From the NCBI RefSeq assembly GCF_002443255.2, contig NW_019211455.1:41662837-41726836 (forward strand): a DNA stretch of 64,000 nt, written 5' to 3'. Of this stretch, positions 1 through 12,007 are shown one piece after another (the first letter of the stretch is position 1; every line of letters begins with the position of its first letter). The notes under the pieces are model-generated. The model was not told where the DNA came from, ran no database searches, and saw only the letters and a list, made by a program, of their open reading frames with translations. The translations under genes were made by a program, and so were the position numbers. This DNA comes from Varroa destructor. Lineage: Eukaryota > Arthropoda > Arachnida > Mesostigmata > Varroidae.

Positions 1-3000
1 TTTGCTTTGCCCGTTCATTCAAGGGACCTTTAGCCAATCACCACAAACCTTGTGCTAACAACCGTTTTTTCACAGATCTATTTTTTTCCTTCTAAGAGAA
101 AGTAACGCCTCTATTGATAACGATGGGAACATATCTACTAAACTACCCAAGTGGGACGGTTTTGTTTGGCTGACGTCTATATTAGCGCCTTTCATTTGTC
201 ACTGCTCTTCCTCGTTCGCCGTACTGTAAAAGCAATAATTTTGTCGAATGGCTATACAGATAAACTGATAAAAATGTGTACATAGCCCTTGGCAAAAACC
301 ATACTCAAAGAGTGAACTGCGTTACTGCAGAGTTTAGGGATATAACAGATGCACGACAGGAGATCGGATTAAGCATATATAGTGCTCCACTGCCGAAAAT
401 AAAAATGCTAAGATCAAATCGAGCCAAACAATAGCAATAATAGTTAAAATTGGGAATCAGAGCCTGCTTTTTGTAAGGGTCCCGTCAAAAGTAAAGCCTA
501 CATTTTAAGAAAAACAGAGGTAAACGTATAGTTAGACACTTGCAAAGCGTTCGCCCTTGATAAGGGCCGAATCGAGAGGGATAAAGAGAGAAAGAGAAAT
601 AGCTAACATGCAAAAGGACATAAAACATCTATGTAAATGTTAGACATTCTGTAGATAGAGATTGATGCAAGATATTACCTTTGTGGGATCTGTACCTGGG
701 ATCTGCTAATGTCAGACATTATAATTTACAGGGGCTGTGTGACAATAAACACTAATCATTTACGAAGTCAATCATTCCAACATTATGCATTGAATTTTAT
801 TTTAGAAAGGTCTTCTTCCAAGTCAGGCTCGTATCTGACTGAGCATGATCTAACAGCAGCTGCTACAACAGCAATAAAATCAGCACACAGGTTGCAATCG
901 TTAAGAGTGGGAGACATTTTGATAAATCAATCGACTTTTAGATGTTTCTCTGACAGTGTATCAAAAATATTTACCCTTCTGCACTGTTTCAATTGGAATC
1001 TGTTTGTCCCGTTAACACCCGCGTCCCATTGCTGCAAAGCTTAGTGAAATAAATAAGGTTTTTGGGGACAGCATCCAGAATACAGCCTGTCAATAAATAG
1101 TAATATATGACGACAGATTTGTAACTTCTGTAACTGTATTAGCAACTATCGGTATGATTAAAAGCCGAAATCAGGTAATCTTTTCGGAGAGAATCTCGGA
1201 AAAAAGATAAATAAACGAAATTTTAATTAGTAAAAAGAGGTACATAACAGAGATTATATCACATGATATGATGTATCGACAGCGTGAAGGTGATCAGACT
1301 AAAAAACAGGCGTTGGACGAAGTTTTATCTGAGCCATCTTCACTTCCGTGGTCTGGTGCCTAACGAAAACATCACAGTTAAAGGATGGTCAGCGACGAGG
1401 AACATAAAACGGATGAATTAACAAAAGTAATATTCTTTAGGTTTGACCTAACCATGTGAAACAGTGTTTTTTGCGGAGATAATACGTTGAGGTGTATATA
1501 CACATATATCTGGATGTAGCTATCTGTAGACCTGGGTCAAATTTAAGTGTCAGGGAAGATGCCATCATATGTATCTTGTTGAACAAGCTTTAGAAAGAGC
1601 ATTTTGTGTTTCGAAAAAATCTGCGGTAACTCGTACACAGGTAAATGAACTTAATTCTAACTAAGTACTTCGTATCACCGGTTTCCACCGGAACTTCTGT
1701 GGAAGAAGCGAATTTGGCGCGCACCGGGGTTACCGCGCAGGTGCCACTAGTCGACTCAAAATGACAACAGTGTTAAGTTGTTCTTAACTCTACGGGAAGT
1801 TTCAAATGTTTGTAACACGAATCCGATTTTCCCAGGTTTCATGGACCTGTTTTCTAATCGGAACAAACCAACTCGCTAAATATTAAAATTCTTCGAGCAC
1901 GGAGCTTTCATTCGTCCTAGTGAACAAGATAAGTGTTATGGTAGGGTAGGATTTGTCCTGTATGTAGGTTTAACAGGACGGTTGGAGAAAATTGCTGTAT
2001 CTCTAACGCAATATTGTTCGTGAGGTTTTTGTTTTTCCAAAATCTTCGTTTAACGAAAATACAACGATCGTAGAGCCATGTGTATATCGTATAGAAATGT
2101 ACAGCAAAAGAAGTGTTCTTTTTAGTCGTGAGGAGTTGCCTTTATACTCATAAATAATTAGCATGAATTTCTTGTAAGCCTAGTAGAGATGATTGCAGTT
2201 TGGTAACTCCTGGTCATTTTTTAGGATGAGCGCCACTTGATAGAGGTGACAACCTCGGGGACATTCTATAAAATTGATTTTACCCTTGTGGCTATGTTTT
2301 TCGCACTGCAGCTCGGTATTTTGCTCGACATACAATCTAACATGTCTGGTTGTTTACTCTCGTCGCAAATCTTTATATCGCACGATCTTTTTAATTTGTT
2401 CTATTTAGTCAGAGAGTTAATTATTACTAGTAAACTTTTAGTGTTTTGTACGCATTTCTGGTAGTATTATTTATATATATCAAAACAAGTTGTTTATTGC
2501 CTATAATACGGTAATGCTTTTACCCTAGTATGCATAATCTCATTAGATAATGCTATATATAGGTTGTGTTTTTTAACACATTCTCTATAGCCTTTTTGTT
2601 TAAAAGCCTGAACGATAACTCCTACACGAACACTCACATAACTTATATAATGTTGATATCTTATCGGAAACGTTAATATCTCTAGGCTATTTGAAGGTAG
2701 TAGCTACTACCTTCAAATAGCCTACTACCGAGGCTCGGTGTTTTCATTTCTATTGTCTGCTAATTTACCTTCAAGTGATTTTGCTTTTTTCTGCTTACTT
2801 GAGCCTATGTAAATTCCTGTCGGATAGCAATTACCGCCAGCATAATTAATCTGGCGTGAATTAACTTCCGGGTGTGGGCGGGTCATCGGTAGAGCGTGGC
2901 CACAGCGCTCTTCAAATCGTATGTCGAACTGCATATCGTGAATCAGTCATATCCTGGGATAATTTATTCGGATCGTCATAGCCTCACTTGGCGTGAGGTT

Positions 3001-3599
3001 CTTGGTCGGCGGATCGTAAGCCCTTTCGTTGTCGGCCCGATTGCGTTACGTCTAATTGGCGATTCCCGATGTCGAGAGATGGTCCGTGTCACAAACCGAC
3101 GCCGCAGGGCTCTCGGACGATCTGAACGATAAGGTCGGAAATCATAACGTTTAAGGTCGAAGGTTTCTGACGACACCGGAATCAGGTGAGATGAATATTG
3201 CAAAGAGGCGTAATAGACGGTGGAGCGATCCCATGCGATGCCATGACTAATAAATCAATTATGGGCTCTCTAATGATTTTCATACATTTGATCAAGATTA
3301 GGTTTAGGCTCAATTTTTCGCCACTACGAGAACCACCACCGGATTCGGCTAAAAACCCGTGTTTTTAGAACATTTCAAGAAACGGAACAAAATTAACAGT
3401 CATAAACAGGTTTGGTATTTGCAAGCCCAGCTACCATGGGATATTTCTGCTCACCATCGGGCCGTCCGGCATGTTGTCAAAATGTTTCTCAGATCTCAAA
3501 GGTACGCTTTGTTATATGTCCCTTAATAAGGAAAGTCCCTTAATAATAATATCTTCCTTCGACTCTTATTGCAGGGTCTTATTGTGATTAATAATACAG
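1..3599. other. Intergenic, no recognised gene
   Basis: AT-rich sequence without a gene I recognise. The longest ATG-started frame is 709-1044 (+), 111 codons, with no domain, signal peptide or family resemblance that I can see and no splice context to support it. A GC-richer patch at 1690-1760 is open in all three plus frames, so its coding look is not informative. Another GC-richer patch at 2860-3240 is open on both strands. The one clear structure is the palindrome at 2684-2723. Confidence 0.55.
2684..2723. repeat. 40-bp perfect palindrome
   Basis: The two 20-nt arms are exact reverse complements with no spacer. The left arm reads AGGCTATTTGAAGGTAGTAG. The axis lies between 2703 and 2704. 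The right flank repeats part of the arm (CTACTACC at 2723-2730). This could extrude as a cruciform or be the fused ends of a small foldback/MITE-like element. No coding sequence overlaps it. Confidence 0.9.
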
Positions 3600-4516
3600 T
3601 CAATTGAACTGTCTAATTTTAAGGGGCATTTTCTCGTCTAACTTTTTCGATTTTGTAAAAACCCAATTTAAAATTGGGGTCGAGGGCAGTCGACCACTGT
3701 CCACCTGGGAGGTAGCTTCCTTTGTATCAATATCGTCCCGGGAAACGCGTTCAGTGATTAGTTGTAATGGAACAGACGGTGAGACGGGAGCTACTACAAG
3801 ACCTGTGTTTGTAGCAACGGGCATTTGCATGGACATCCCCTAACCCAGACATACTTCCCCTGCGACGGAGATTGCCGCTGTCTGCTGTTCCGAAATAGCA
3901 CTCTCGGTAAAGCAAAAGCGTATCTTGGCGTGTGTTTGGACCTCTTGCAGGACCGATGCCGCTGGCGGCCGAAATATTGCGCTTGAACTTGTGGGAGAAT
4001 CATTTGCGGTTACTCTAGTTAAGGCTGAATGTGCATTCGGTTGGATTAGAAGACGCGTTGCCGATAGCCACCGAGAAGGCCGTAGGCTGTCGATGCAGTA
4101 GGGGTATTTGAAGCACGGAATTGAATTGGGAGCCTGTTAAACCTTGTGGTGCTACTTCGATGGGGGAGTTAATAGCTACATGATTTGCAATGGCGGCGAC
4201 AGCGTCTTCTGGCCTGATTACCCGGGTGAAAACAGCGTAGCAGCGACGGGTGCAAAAGGGCGCGAGCCACGGCGCAGTTGATGGCCAAAGCATTCATAGA
4301 TTTTGCTGAGGTGTGAAGAAACGGCATGGGAAGTAGCCGAATGATCCACAGCAGTCGCCCAATGAAGTGAGACTCAAACCAGATGAAGCAGATGATGTAG
4401 GCCAAATTTGGAAGGACGAATAGTATATTAATTCTGATGAGGCTGTGCAAATATAGCTGCGGGCCATCACGGCTGTAGAACAGCAACACATCAAGAGAAA
4501 TATAGTAGTTGTCCAT
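3600..4516 (-). pseudogene. Coding-like region, unrecognised; gene or decayed gene
   Basis: I do not recognise the product. From an ATG at 4514-4516 a frame runs 115 codons to 4169. Its first 70 residues are strongly hydrophobic, with two possible membrane spans near residues 27-48 and 51-67. Further along the same strand, after a possible acceptor at 4134-4135, another frame runs from about 4133 down to 3600 (some 177 codons) with a single TAG near 3842. Its translation is rich in Ser, Thr, Pro and Ala. A third frame is open over 4015-4293. A possible donor is a GTAATC at 4216-4221. No joining of exons was clearly better than the others, so this may be a spliced gene, a pseudogene with a shift and a stop, or a chance-open GC-richer patch. 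Confidence 0.3.
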
Positions 4517-4768
4517 TAGTACGAGCGACTTTGTTATAAATGGGGTACAAAGCTATTTTGAATGCATTATACTCGAGGGTTTCTAAAATGGATATAAATG
4601 TGTATTATTCTTGATTGGTGATTGACTTCACTAACTGATTGTTTTTGTTAATCGATTTACTGAACTAATCAGTATCACATATGTGATGTACTATGTTTGT
4701 ATCTGAGGTACGGTGGTAGATCAGAAACGAGGATTTGCGATAAAATCAAGTCATTTTTATTTCGTTAA

Positions 4769-4794
4769 GAGAGAGAGAGAGAGAGAGAGAGAGA
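4769..4794. repeat. (GA)n microsatellite
   Basis: An uninterrupted GA dinucleotide run of about 13 units. It lies about 65 bases before the scaffold gap at 4860, so the gap may reflect a larger simple-repeat tract that did not assemble. Confidence 0.9.
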
Positions 4795-4859
4795 CGATAA
4801 TGATTTATAAACTCAATTTAAAAACCGCGAGGTACGCTTTTTAATGCCCTACATCCTCT

Positions 4860-4959
4860 NNNNNNNNNNNNNNNNNNNNNNNNNNNNNNNNNNNNNNNNN
4901 NNNNNNNNNNNNNNNNNNNNNNNNNNNNNNNNNNNNNNNNNNNNNNNNNNNNNNNNNNN
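4860..4959. other. Assembly gap of exactly 100 N
   Basis: A run of 100 N. The round length is typical of a placeholder of unknown true size. Sequence resumes in a GATA/AT-rich simple repeat (4960-4983), so the missing piece is probably low-complexity DNA. Confidence 0.98.
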
Positions 4960-7900
4960 ATATAGATAGATAGATATATATATGATTAATTTTTGGTAAT
5001 CTTAACTATTTTGTTATACAACTGGCGTTCTTGTGAGCTAGTTTCTAAGATAACTTGAAGGCAGATTGAAATACTCCAGTAGCGTTTAGGGTACGATTAA
5101 TCATATATTTATATGTGTCTAATTGCTAAAATACAAGTCGGAATTCGAGTATTTTCATGCAAAAAATGAGTCTCCTTCTAGAATTAAAAGCTTATAATTT
5201 TTGCCCGACATAGATGGTTTGCATTATTGGTGACTTCTTTGCGGCTTCTGACAAACTCAGGGGAAAATTTCCATAAGATTTATGAAAGTCAGTGGAATTA
5301 GTGCTATCCACGGCGATCGGTCCGCGCCTGTTAAATACTCTATCTAACATTTATAGATGTAACGGGCTGATTGTGCTTATAGCAGAGATAGCGTCTAATC
5401 GCAACCAGCAACTTCGTGGTTGCTATAACTTGATAACTCCTTCCGCAATATAATTTGAACACAGTTTTTTATGCAGCACAATTTTTATAGAGACATGTAT
5501 TTGATGATATGTCAGCGCGGACGGTGTATTTGTAAATGCTAATACGGCCTTTTTTCAAATGTAAAAAATAAATAAGAAGCTTCTGCTTTCGGTTTACGAG
5601 CAACGAAATAAAAGCGCTTTATGGGAAACGTAAAGTTTGTCCACTGGATGCAAAAGTCTTTGCCTAATCGGTTTCGTCCTCCGCCAACCCTTTTCAGGAT
5701 GCCACTCTAGCTACCCATAAAGAATCAACCCAATCCAGGCGCCCTAAAGAATTGTTTTCGGTCAGACAAGCCCGCGGACCTAAGCTTCTAATACTATAGT
5801 AAATTAACGGTCGCTCTGAAGAGCAGATTATCAACTGTCAATTGGCTCGTCCAGACAAGTCACAAGGGTTAGCGGCATTGAGATTTTGTGCGTCCCCTTG
5901 CTTGAACTTTTTGGCCATTTTGAGCTTTTCCATTTTTGAGACTTTCAGTTAGCTAGCGGCCGAAAGTTTTATTTCGCGGGAGTTTTTGTGTACCGCGTAT
6001 TTGAGAAACACTTGTGAGAAAAAAGTTCACATTTGATATACGGTTCAGTTATAAAAAGCTACTTGTTTAAAAAAAAATTAGTATTTCAAAAAGGACCCGT
6101 GATTTAGCTAAAAATCAGAGCTATAACCCTGTAATCGTGCTAAATGACGGTTGTATCTAGTAACATGACCACCAAGAATAACAGGGAAAAGTGTTGATGA
6201 AATATTCGTTTCTTCGATAGTTTCAGAAAGAACGCAGAAGGAAAAGTCTGGGCATCATTTTGTATTTATGTTCATTGGCGCCCCATTGAAAATGTCTTTA
6301 AGACCAGGTCAGTGCGGAAAATGGTGAGACGAAATTAGCATGGGTGGGAGGGCTCAATCGCTTGAAAGAGTTATATACTTTGTAATATTATTTGACCATT
6401 CGTATCATTTCAGTCCTTCCCTGGGTCGGCCGTTTCGAATTCGAAGCCCATACACGTTACTCCTTCTAGCGCAAATCAGGACTTTTCGCGGTTAAAAATA
6501 ACATTTCGTTGGCGTATCGTCGATAGCTTCCTATATACAGCTGAAAAAGCAGCGTTTTATTAAAATTATAGCGGATATAGGCAGAAATTGCTTTCATTTT
6601 CTATTGGCTCTACTATAGCAATGGTTAAGCGTGACTAAATCATTTTCATAAAATCTAAGGAATAAATTTATAAATTATTTGCTGGCATCCGAGCTAAGGT
6701 TCGATAAATTGGTACGCGAAATAGTCCCACCGGTAGAAACCAACACACGAATCTACACTGCAGAGAACGAGAAAAGCCTAGAAATTTTATCTTGGTACAG
6801 TTAATTGATTCATAAAAATCAAACTTTGGCTACCATATTGAATATCACGTGTGCGTTGACGAGGCAATCCTTTCCGAAGAGGACCGATTGAAGTTACAGA
6901 AGACGAAAAGCAATTTTCTGCGATGGTCGCGAAGTATGGGACTGCCAGTGTCGGCCCATAAAAGACGTTGTTTATTTATAAGCCAAGGATTCTAAACATC
7001 TCTATCAAGCGGATGTAGTGAAAATAGCGAGAATTGATCTTGCGGAAGATTCTAGAGTCCTTTCTATTGCTCCTTTAAATTTTAATCAACCTGTTGATTA
7101 CGTTGTTGATTGGTGTGCATAATCGCACATGTAGGTTTTACTTTATGATCTCCTGTGTATACGAGTCTTCTGAGGACATTAGACGGTTTGGTCAATTTGG
7201 GGAAATACCTACGATAGATTAGATGTACTAGACGTAATCTCAAAACAGGTAATCTCCATTTGATTATTATGAAAAGCCGACCTCAGGGCACTGTCTAAAT
7301 AGATTATTAAACGTGAATAAAGCCATTGAGAGAACTAAAAAGCTTTACAATGAATAGAGTTTATGAGAAGTTTTATCAAATACGGTAGAACCTGCAAAGC
7401 GGTCTAAAAATAACCAGAGAAAGCAGTGACAGCTTTGTTTGCCTCGAATTGAAAGAAGGGAATTGATTTAAGATCCCCTTTTGCATTTCGTAGAGGAGAT
7501 CGAAATATCAAAAATGGTAGTACGTAAGGAATCGTAACTACATGAACTGACGTAATCCAACATTCACCTTTTCTGCACATTTTTATGTTTTTCAAATAAA
7601 TACAAAAAGCCTATTTTGCAGTTATTCCCTATTTATAAAAGCACGCCCGCGCTTGGACGAATATGAAACTGCCGCCATTTTTTAGCAATTTCAAAATCGT
7701 GCTCGTTTTAATGCATGCATTAAAAATGGTAATTTTTCGGCAATTCAATGTATGTTCCAGATCTAAGAAAACTTACATATATATACAGATGACTGTTAAA
7801 AATAACCGATGCCACAGAAAACATTATGTCGATGTACTTATCAAAGGCTCTTCTATTATTTAGCCTAACCGGGCTCACTACGATTAACTAACTTTCGAAA

Positions 7901-10900
7901 AACATCAAGTACGCATACGCATTGCGTCGGCTCACAAAATGGGGTTATACGAGCCATCAGTAGTGCACATCGGGTACTGGTGATTTTTAGCGAGGGAATT
8001 AGCCATTCAACAAAGCTAAACGGAAGATGCTTTTCCTCATAGACATGATTGTGATTCTGGTGAGAAAAGACGACGCTTGATAACATTTTACTGCGATGTT
8101 AAGTAGCTTAGGAAGGTCAAATATTATATATTATTAATCTATTATAGGTTCGTACAAAGTCTGACTGCGTAATGCGAAGCCTTGTTTTGAGCGACATTGT
8201 TGTTGCATCGATGGGTTGTGTTTCGTTTGAAAAGTAAAAAGGAACAGTAACCACAATAACGTGGCCACCATTTACGAAAATCAACCAGGACGTATTCAGA
8301 TTCATTATTGTGATTTCGTTATGATGGAATGATACGTTATGCCAATGGAACCGTAAAAAAATTCCTTTCAAAGGCAACTCTCTGTGACACGTTGTTGACA
8401 ATTGCGATATGTGGTATGACAATACGTGCTTTAGTCCAACATGACATAAATACATCCCTGTCCTGCCAAGCTTTATTGCGTTCTAGCATCGCTCATTTCG
8501 GTTTGCCCGTTGAATTGGCATCGATGACTTCCTGTTCTAGTTATGCTCTAAATGTACTGACGTATATAGCTTCAATACTAGCCATGTAATAAAATACAAC
8601 ACAAAGGCCTTTATATTCCTTTATATATATAGGCCTTCCATTCAGATTGTTTTCGAGCTCATAATGTTAAGTCAGGCGACTGGTGGTACACAAACTTTTG
8701 ACCCTTAATTGTTCAACAAAACCCGAATCTTACTAAATTTCTGATGCGTATACATCTAAAAAAATCTGTATGTTTTATAATATTGAAATTTAAAATGAAC
8801 GTTCTTTTTTTTTGGGAAAACGTAATGTCCCGTATAAGCTCTGTGCCGCATTGCCTCAGTTATATATACATCGCGTATCCCTTCTAAGCTCAGACATACA
8901 TTGTCGGTCGTTTATCATAGCAGGCTTTGAATCTGTTGTTTTTAGTAGCATAAAAAAAGCCAGTTATTTTTAAAATAGGATAATAAACTCATCATGGTAA
9001 AAAAAATGGGTGTCGTTTTTGCAATTTAAACGGGGATCACCATTTATACAGTCTTTCCATGAAAAACGAATTCTCGCTAAGATTATAAATTTCTTTTTTC
9101 AAGAAGCCCGAGTGGTTCAAAAAAACGTTTTCAAAAAAAATGAAAAGGAATTTTTCATACAGAAGCCAGTGGGCTGTTTTATTGCCCATTGAGTTCTTCC
9201 GGATTTTTAAACCGTGTCGTCTGCTACCAGCTCGCATTTCGATGCCGCTGAATTTTTGTATGTAGCGAATTAAAGCAACGTTTGAACTAGCCTATATTCA
9301 GCAATACTGCTCGATGCACGATTATTGCTGAAAAGTATTAAGCCGTTACAAGCGAATTCTGCGAACTTTGAAGTTGAGTTAAATCTTCAACTATACGCTG
9401 TCAGCAAATGACATTTGGAAAACTAGCGAACGAAACTCTAGTCTCCTAAGAACTGCTGAGTGAAAATCAGTCGAAATAACTTTAGGAAAAACGAGGCCGT
9501 TTTTTAGTTAGAAAACATCTTTTGTTTCGGAAACCAATGATTAGCGGTAACGTTTTTGTTCCTCGAAGGTCACAACGCTGTGGAAATTTATCTATGCCCT
9601 TTGTGAAGGCCTTACGCAAGGAGGCCTTTAGTGAAGGTACAATACACAGTGCGTGACTGATGTAAATGGTTTGTAAGTGGTGAAGACCAGCGAAAAGGTA
9701 ATTAGATGTCAATTCTTATCCCAAAGAGCAGAACGAACTCTCACAATCAGGGGGGTAAAAACCCGTCAGTCAAAACTGGCAGTTCACATCTAACGTGTTA
9801 CATAGTTATCTCTTAGATATTAAAAATGCGGCAACTGAGTAGAAAAATAGACCCTTCGTGTTCAAATCCATGCCAGTTGGAAATGCGTCTCGTCCACTCC
9901 ACGAGTTATGCGCAGAACTTTAATCAACGAAAAACCCGCCTGAAGCGTATGGCCCCTATAGACGAGGTATAGTTTAATCTCTACCGTTAACCAATGAGCG
10001 ACCAGACTAAGGACGACGTCGCCCTGGATAGATATAAACTTATGGGACAGTCTCGAGTAAGTTTGGACGCAAAGTGATGGCACCACTTGCAATGGACATC
10101 AGAGACGTCTGCTTATGTAAGATATTTGCCGAATGTCAAACAATAAATATAACCCGCTGTCTCGAGTAAAGAGATTCATAGACTATCGGTACGGCAATTT
10201 AAAACACGTAGTCTGTTGCGAAGCCTCCGGTTGTATGTCTAACCTTAGCTTTAGTTTGCTTAGTCTCTCGACCTAAGTGATCTGTGTGATTACGGGGTTT
10301 TCTATGCCTTATAAAGAGCAATCCCTGGACAAGCACATTCCACTATCAATGTACTTAAAAAAAAATAGAAAAATTTTATATGGTAGGACGAATGGCTGGT
10401 GTATGGCTATTTAGAAGCTGCCAAAACGCTGGGACAAATGTGTAAAGAATAAAACGAGTACCATTAACATATTAAAAAATCACTATTCTAGCCCAATCTT
10501 ATGTTGGTTAAAAGTGATTCATTTGTATGTCAGCCGGATTCGCTTGTAACAGCCGAGTATATTTATCTACAGGATATTCTGAAAATGGCTAGTGAGTGAT
10601 TTAGGCCCGCGACATTTTAGGCAAATCCTAGAAAATCGTTAAAATAACTATTTTTGCTAAAACCTTAAGAAATTTTTCAAAAATCCATTTAGGCGACTTT
10701 AGCACGTTCGCTCAGACAATCTCCGAAGACTTTGTTTTCATCAACAAATTTTAGAAAAGCAAAAATAAGAAATTCACAAATTTGACGAGCTAAAAAAGAA
10801 CGATCGTTAAAAAATATTCTGTGCAGCGAGGAGCCTATGAGAAAATTTCTTTGGCTGCCGATATATGCCGTGGATGGCACGACGCTCACCTGAAGACCTT

Positions 10901-12007
10901 CATAATCTAATCCCACACAATTCCAGCTAAGCATTAGTAAACGATTTACATTTTTAACCTGAAAAACAAACGACACTGCATGAACAAGCCTCATTTACAC
11001 CAGTCCATCAGTATGAAACTGTTCGTTATAAGACTCTGATCCTAATGTTCAAAGACGTTCTTATTAACTAACAGTAAAATACATAGAGTAGATTCAGTTT
11101 TGACATCGTCTTTTGACAAATTTTATTCAGTTTCCGTAACACAGGCGTGGTAGAACACCCAGGGCCGTGCTCCGACCACTGCGACATTATGCATTATTAT
11201 TTTGATCACTTTTTTATTACTTTTCTATAGATTTTCGTTCAACAACGCCTTCATCTACAGAGATGCGCTTGTCTGGGTTAGGTAGAGGGCACGATCCGAG
11301 TCGTTGTCCTTCATTTCTGCAACGAACTCTTGAAAGGTGATAACCATTGATTAGCACCGACATGACGTACGTGTGCCCGTTGTACAATTGAAATCCCTAT
11401 TTTAAGTATTCACGTGACAACCCACAGGGGATCCAAGAAAAGAAACACAAGTCACAAAATAAAAGGGTTTAGACGAATAAAGTAGAAAACAGACAAATTA
11501 CAATTTATGATGACTTCGTTTAGATAATATGATAACTGTCACTGTAGTTTATCAAGATAATGGTGGAAATCATAATGATAATCTAAATTCGAATTAGAGC
11601 GATCCAGTCGAGTCGGAACACAAATTCAAGCGGAACCTCTTTTCTCTGCAATGGATTTCTGCAATGAATCCGCTATTTTTTTGCGCACTATATACCGTCA
11701 CGTACAACCAAGATGGTCGGAGAAAAAATATGCGTTACAGTAATCGGCTATCAGCGATCCAATTTAAATCGATACGCCTGCAGTGGTCCGGCGTTCCCCA
11801 AAGTCTTCAATAGTACTATAACACATGTGTATGTACGCACGAGTGATAATGATCCTTTGATGTCATACGAGATATTGAAAGCTAGCGCCTTTCGATGACG
11901 CTGCAGGTCAATGAATAGATAGTTGGCGCCATGATCTCCTGACGACTAGTTCGCTGACAGTACGAAATCGGCGATAGAGAACAGCTCGCTTAACGGAGCA
12001 GCATTAA

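Larger units (their letters stand above)
4517..12007. other. Intergenic, includes scaffold gap
   Basis: Mostly AT-rich DNA with no recognised gene. Open frames of about 85-112 codons at 8117-8455 (-), 8329-8589 (+) and 10689-10994 (-) show no family signature and the first two overlap each other on opposite strands. A 57-codon frame at about 6819-6988 (+) is also unrecognised. A hairpin with AGGCCT-type arms lies at 8604-8637. A B-box-like stretch (GTGTTCAAATCC) near 9857-9868 may be a SINE remnant. The stretch just below 12008 is the likely 3' untranslated region of the nucleotidase gene. Confidence 0.5.

Noticed and set aside
1690..1760. Coding-like patch
   Set aside because: All three plus frames are open and equally plausible, which is uninformative.
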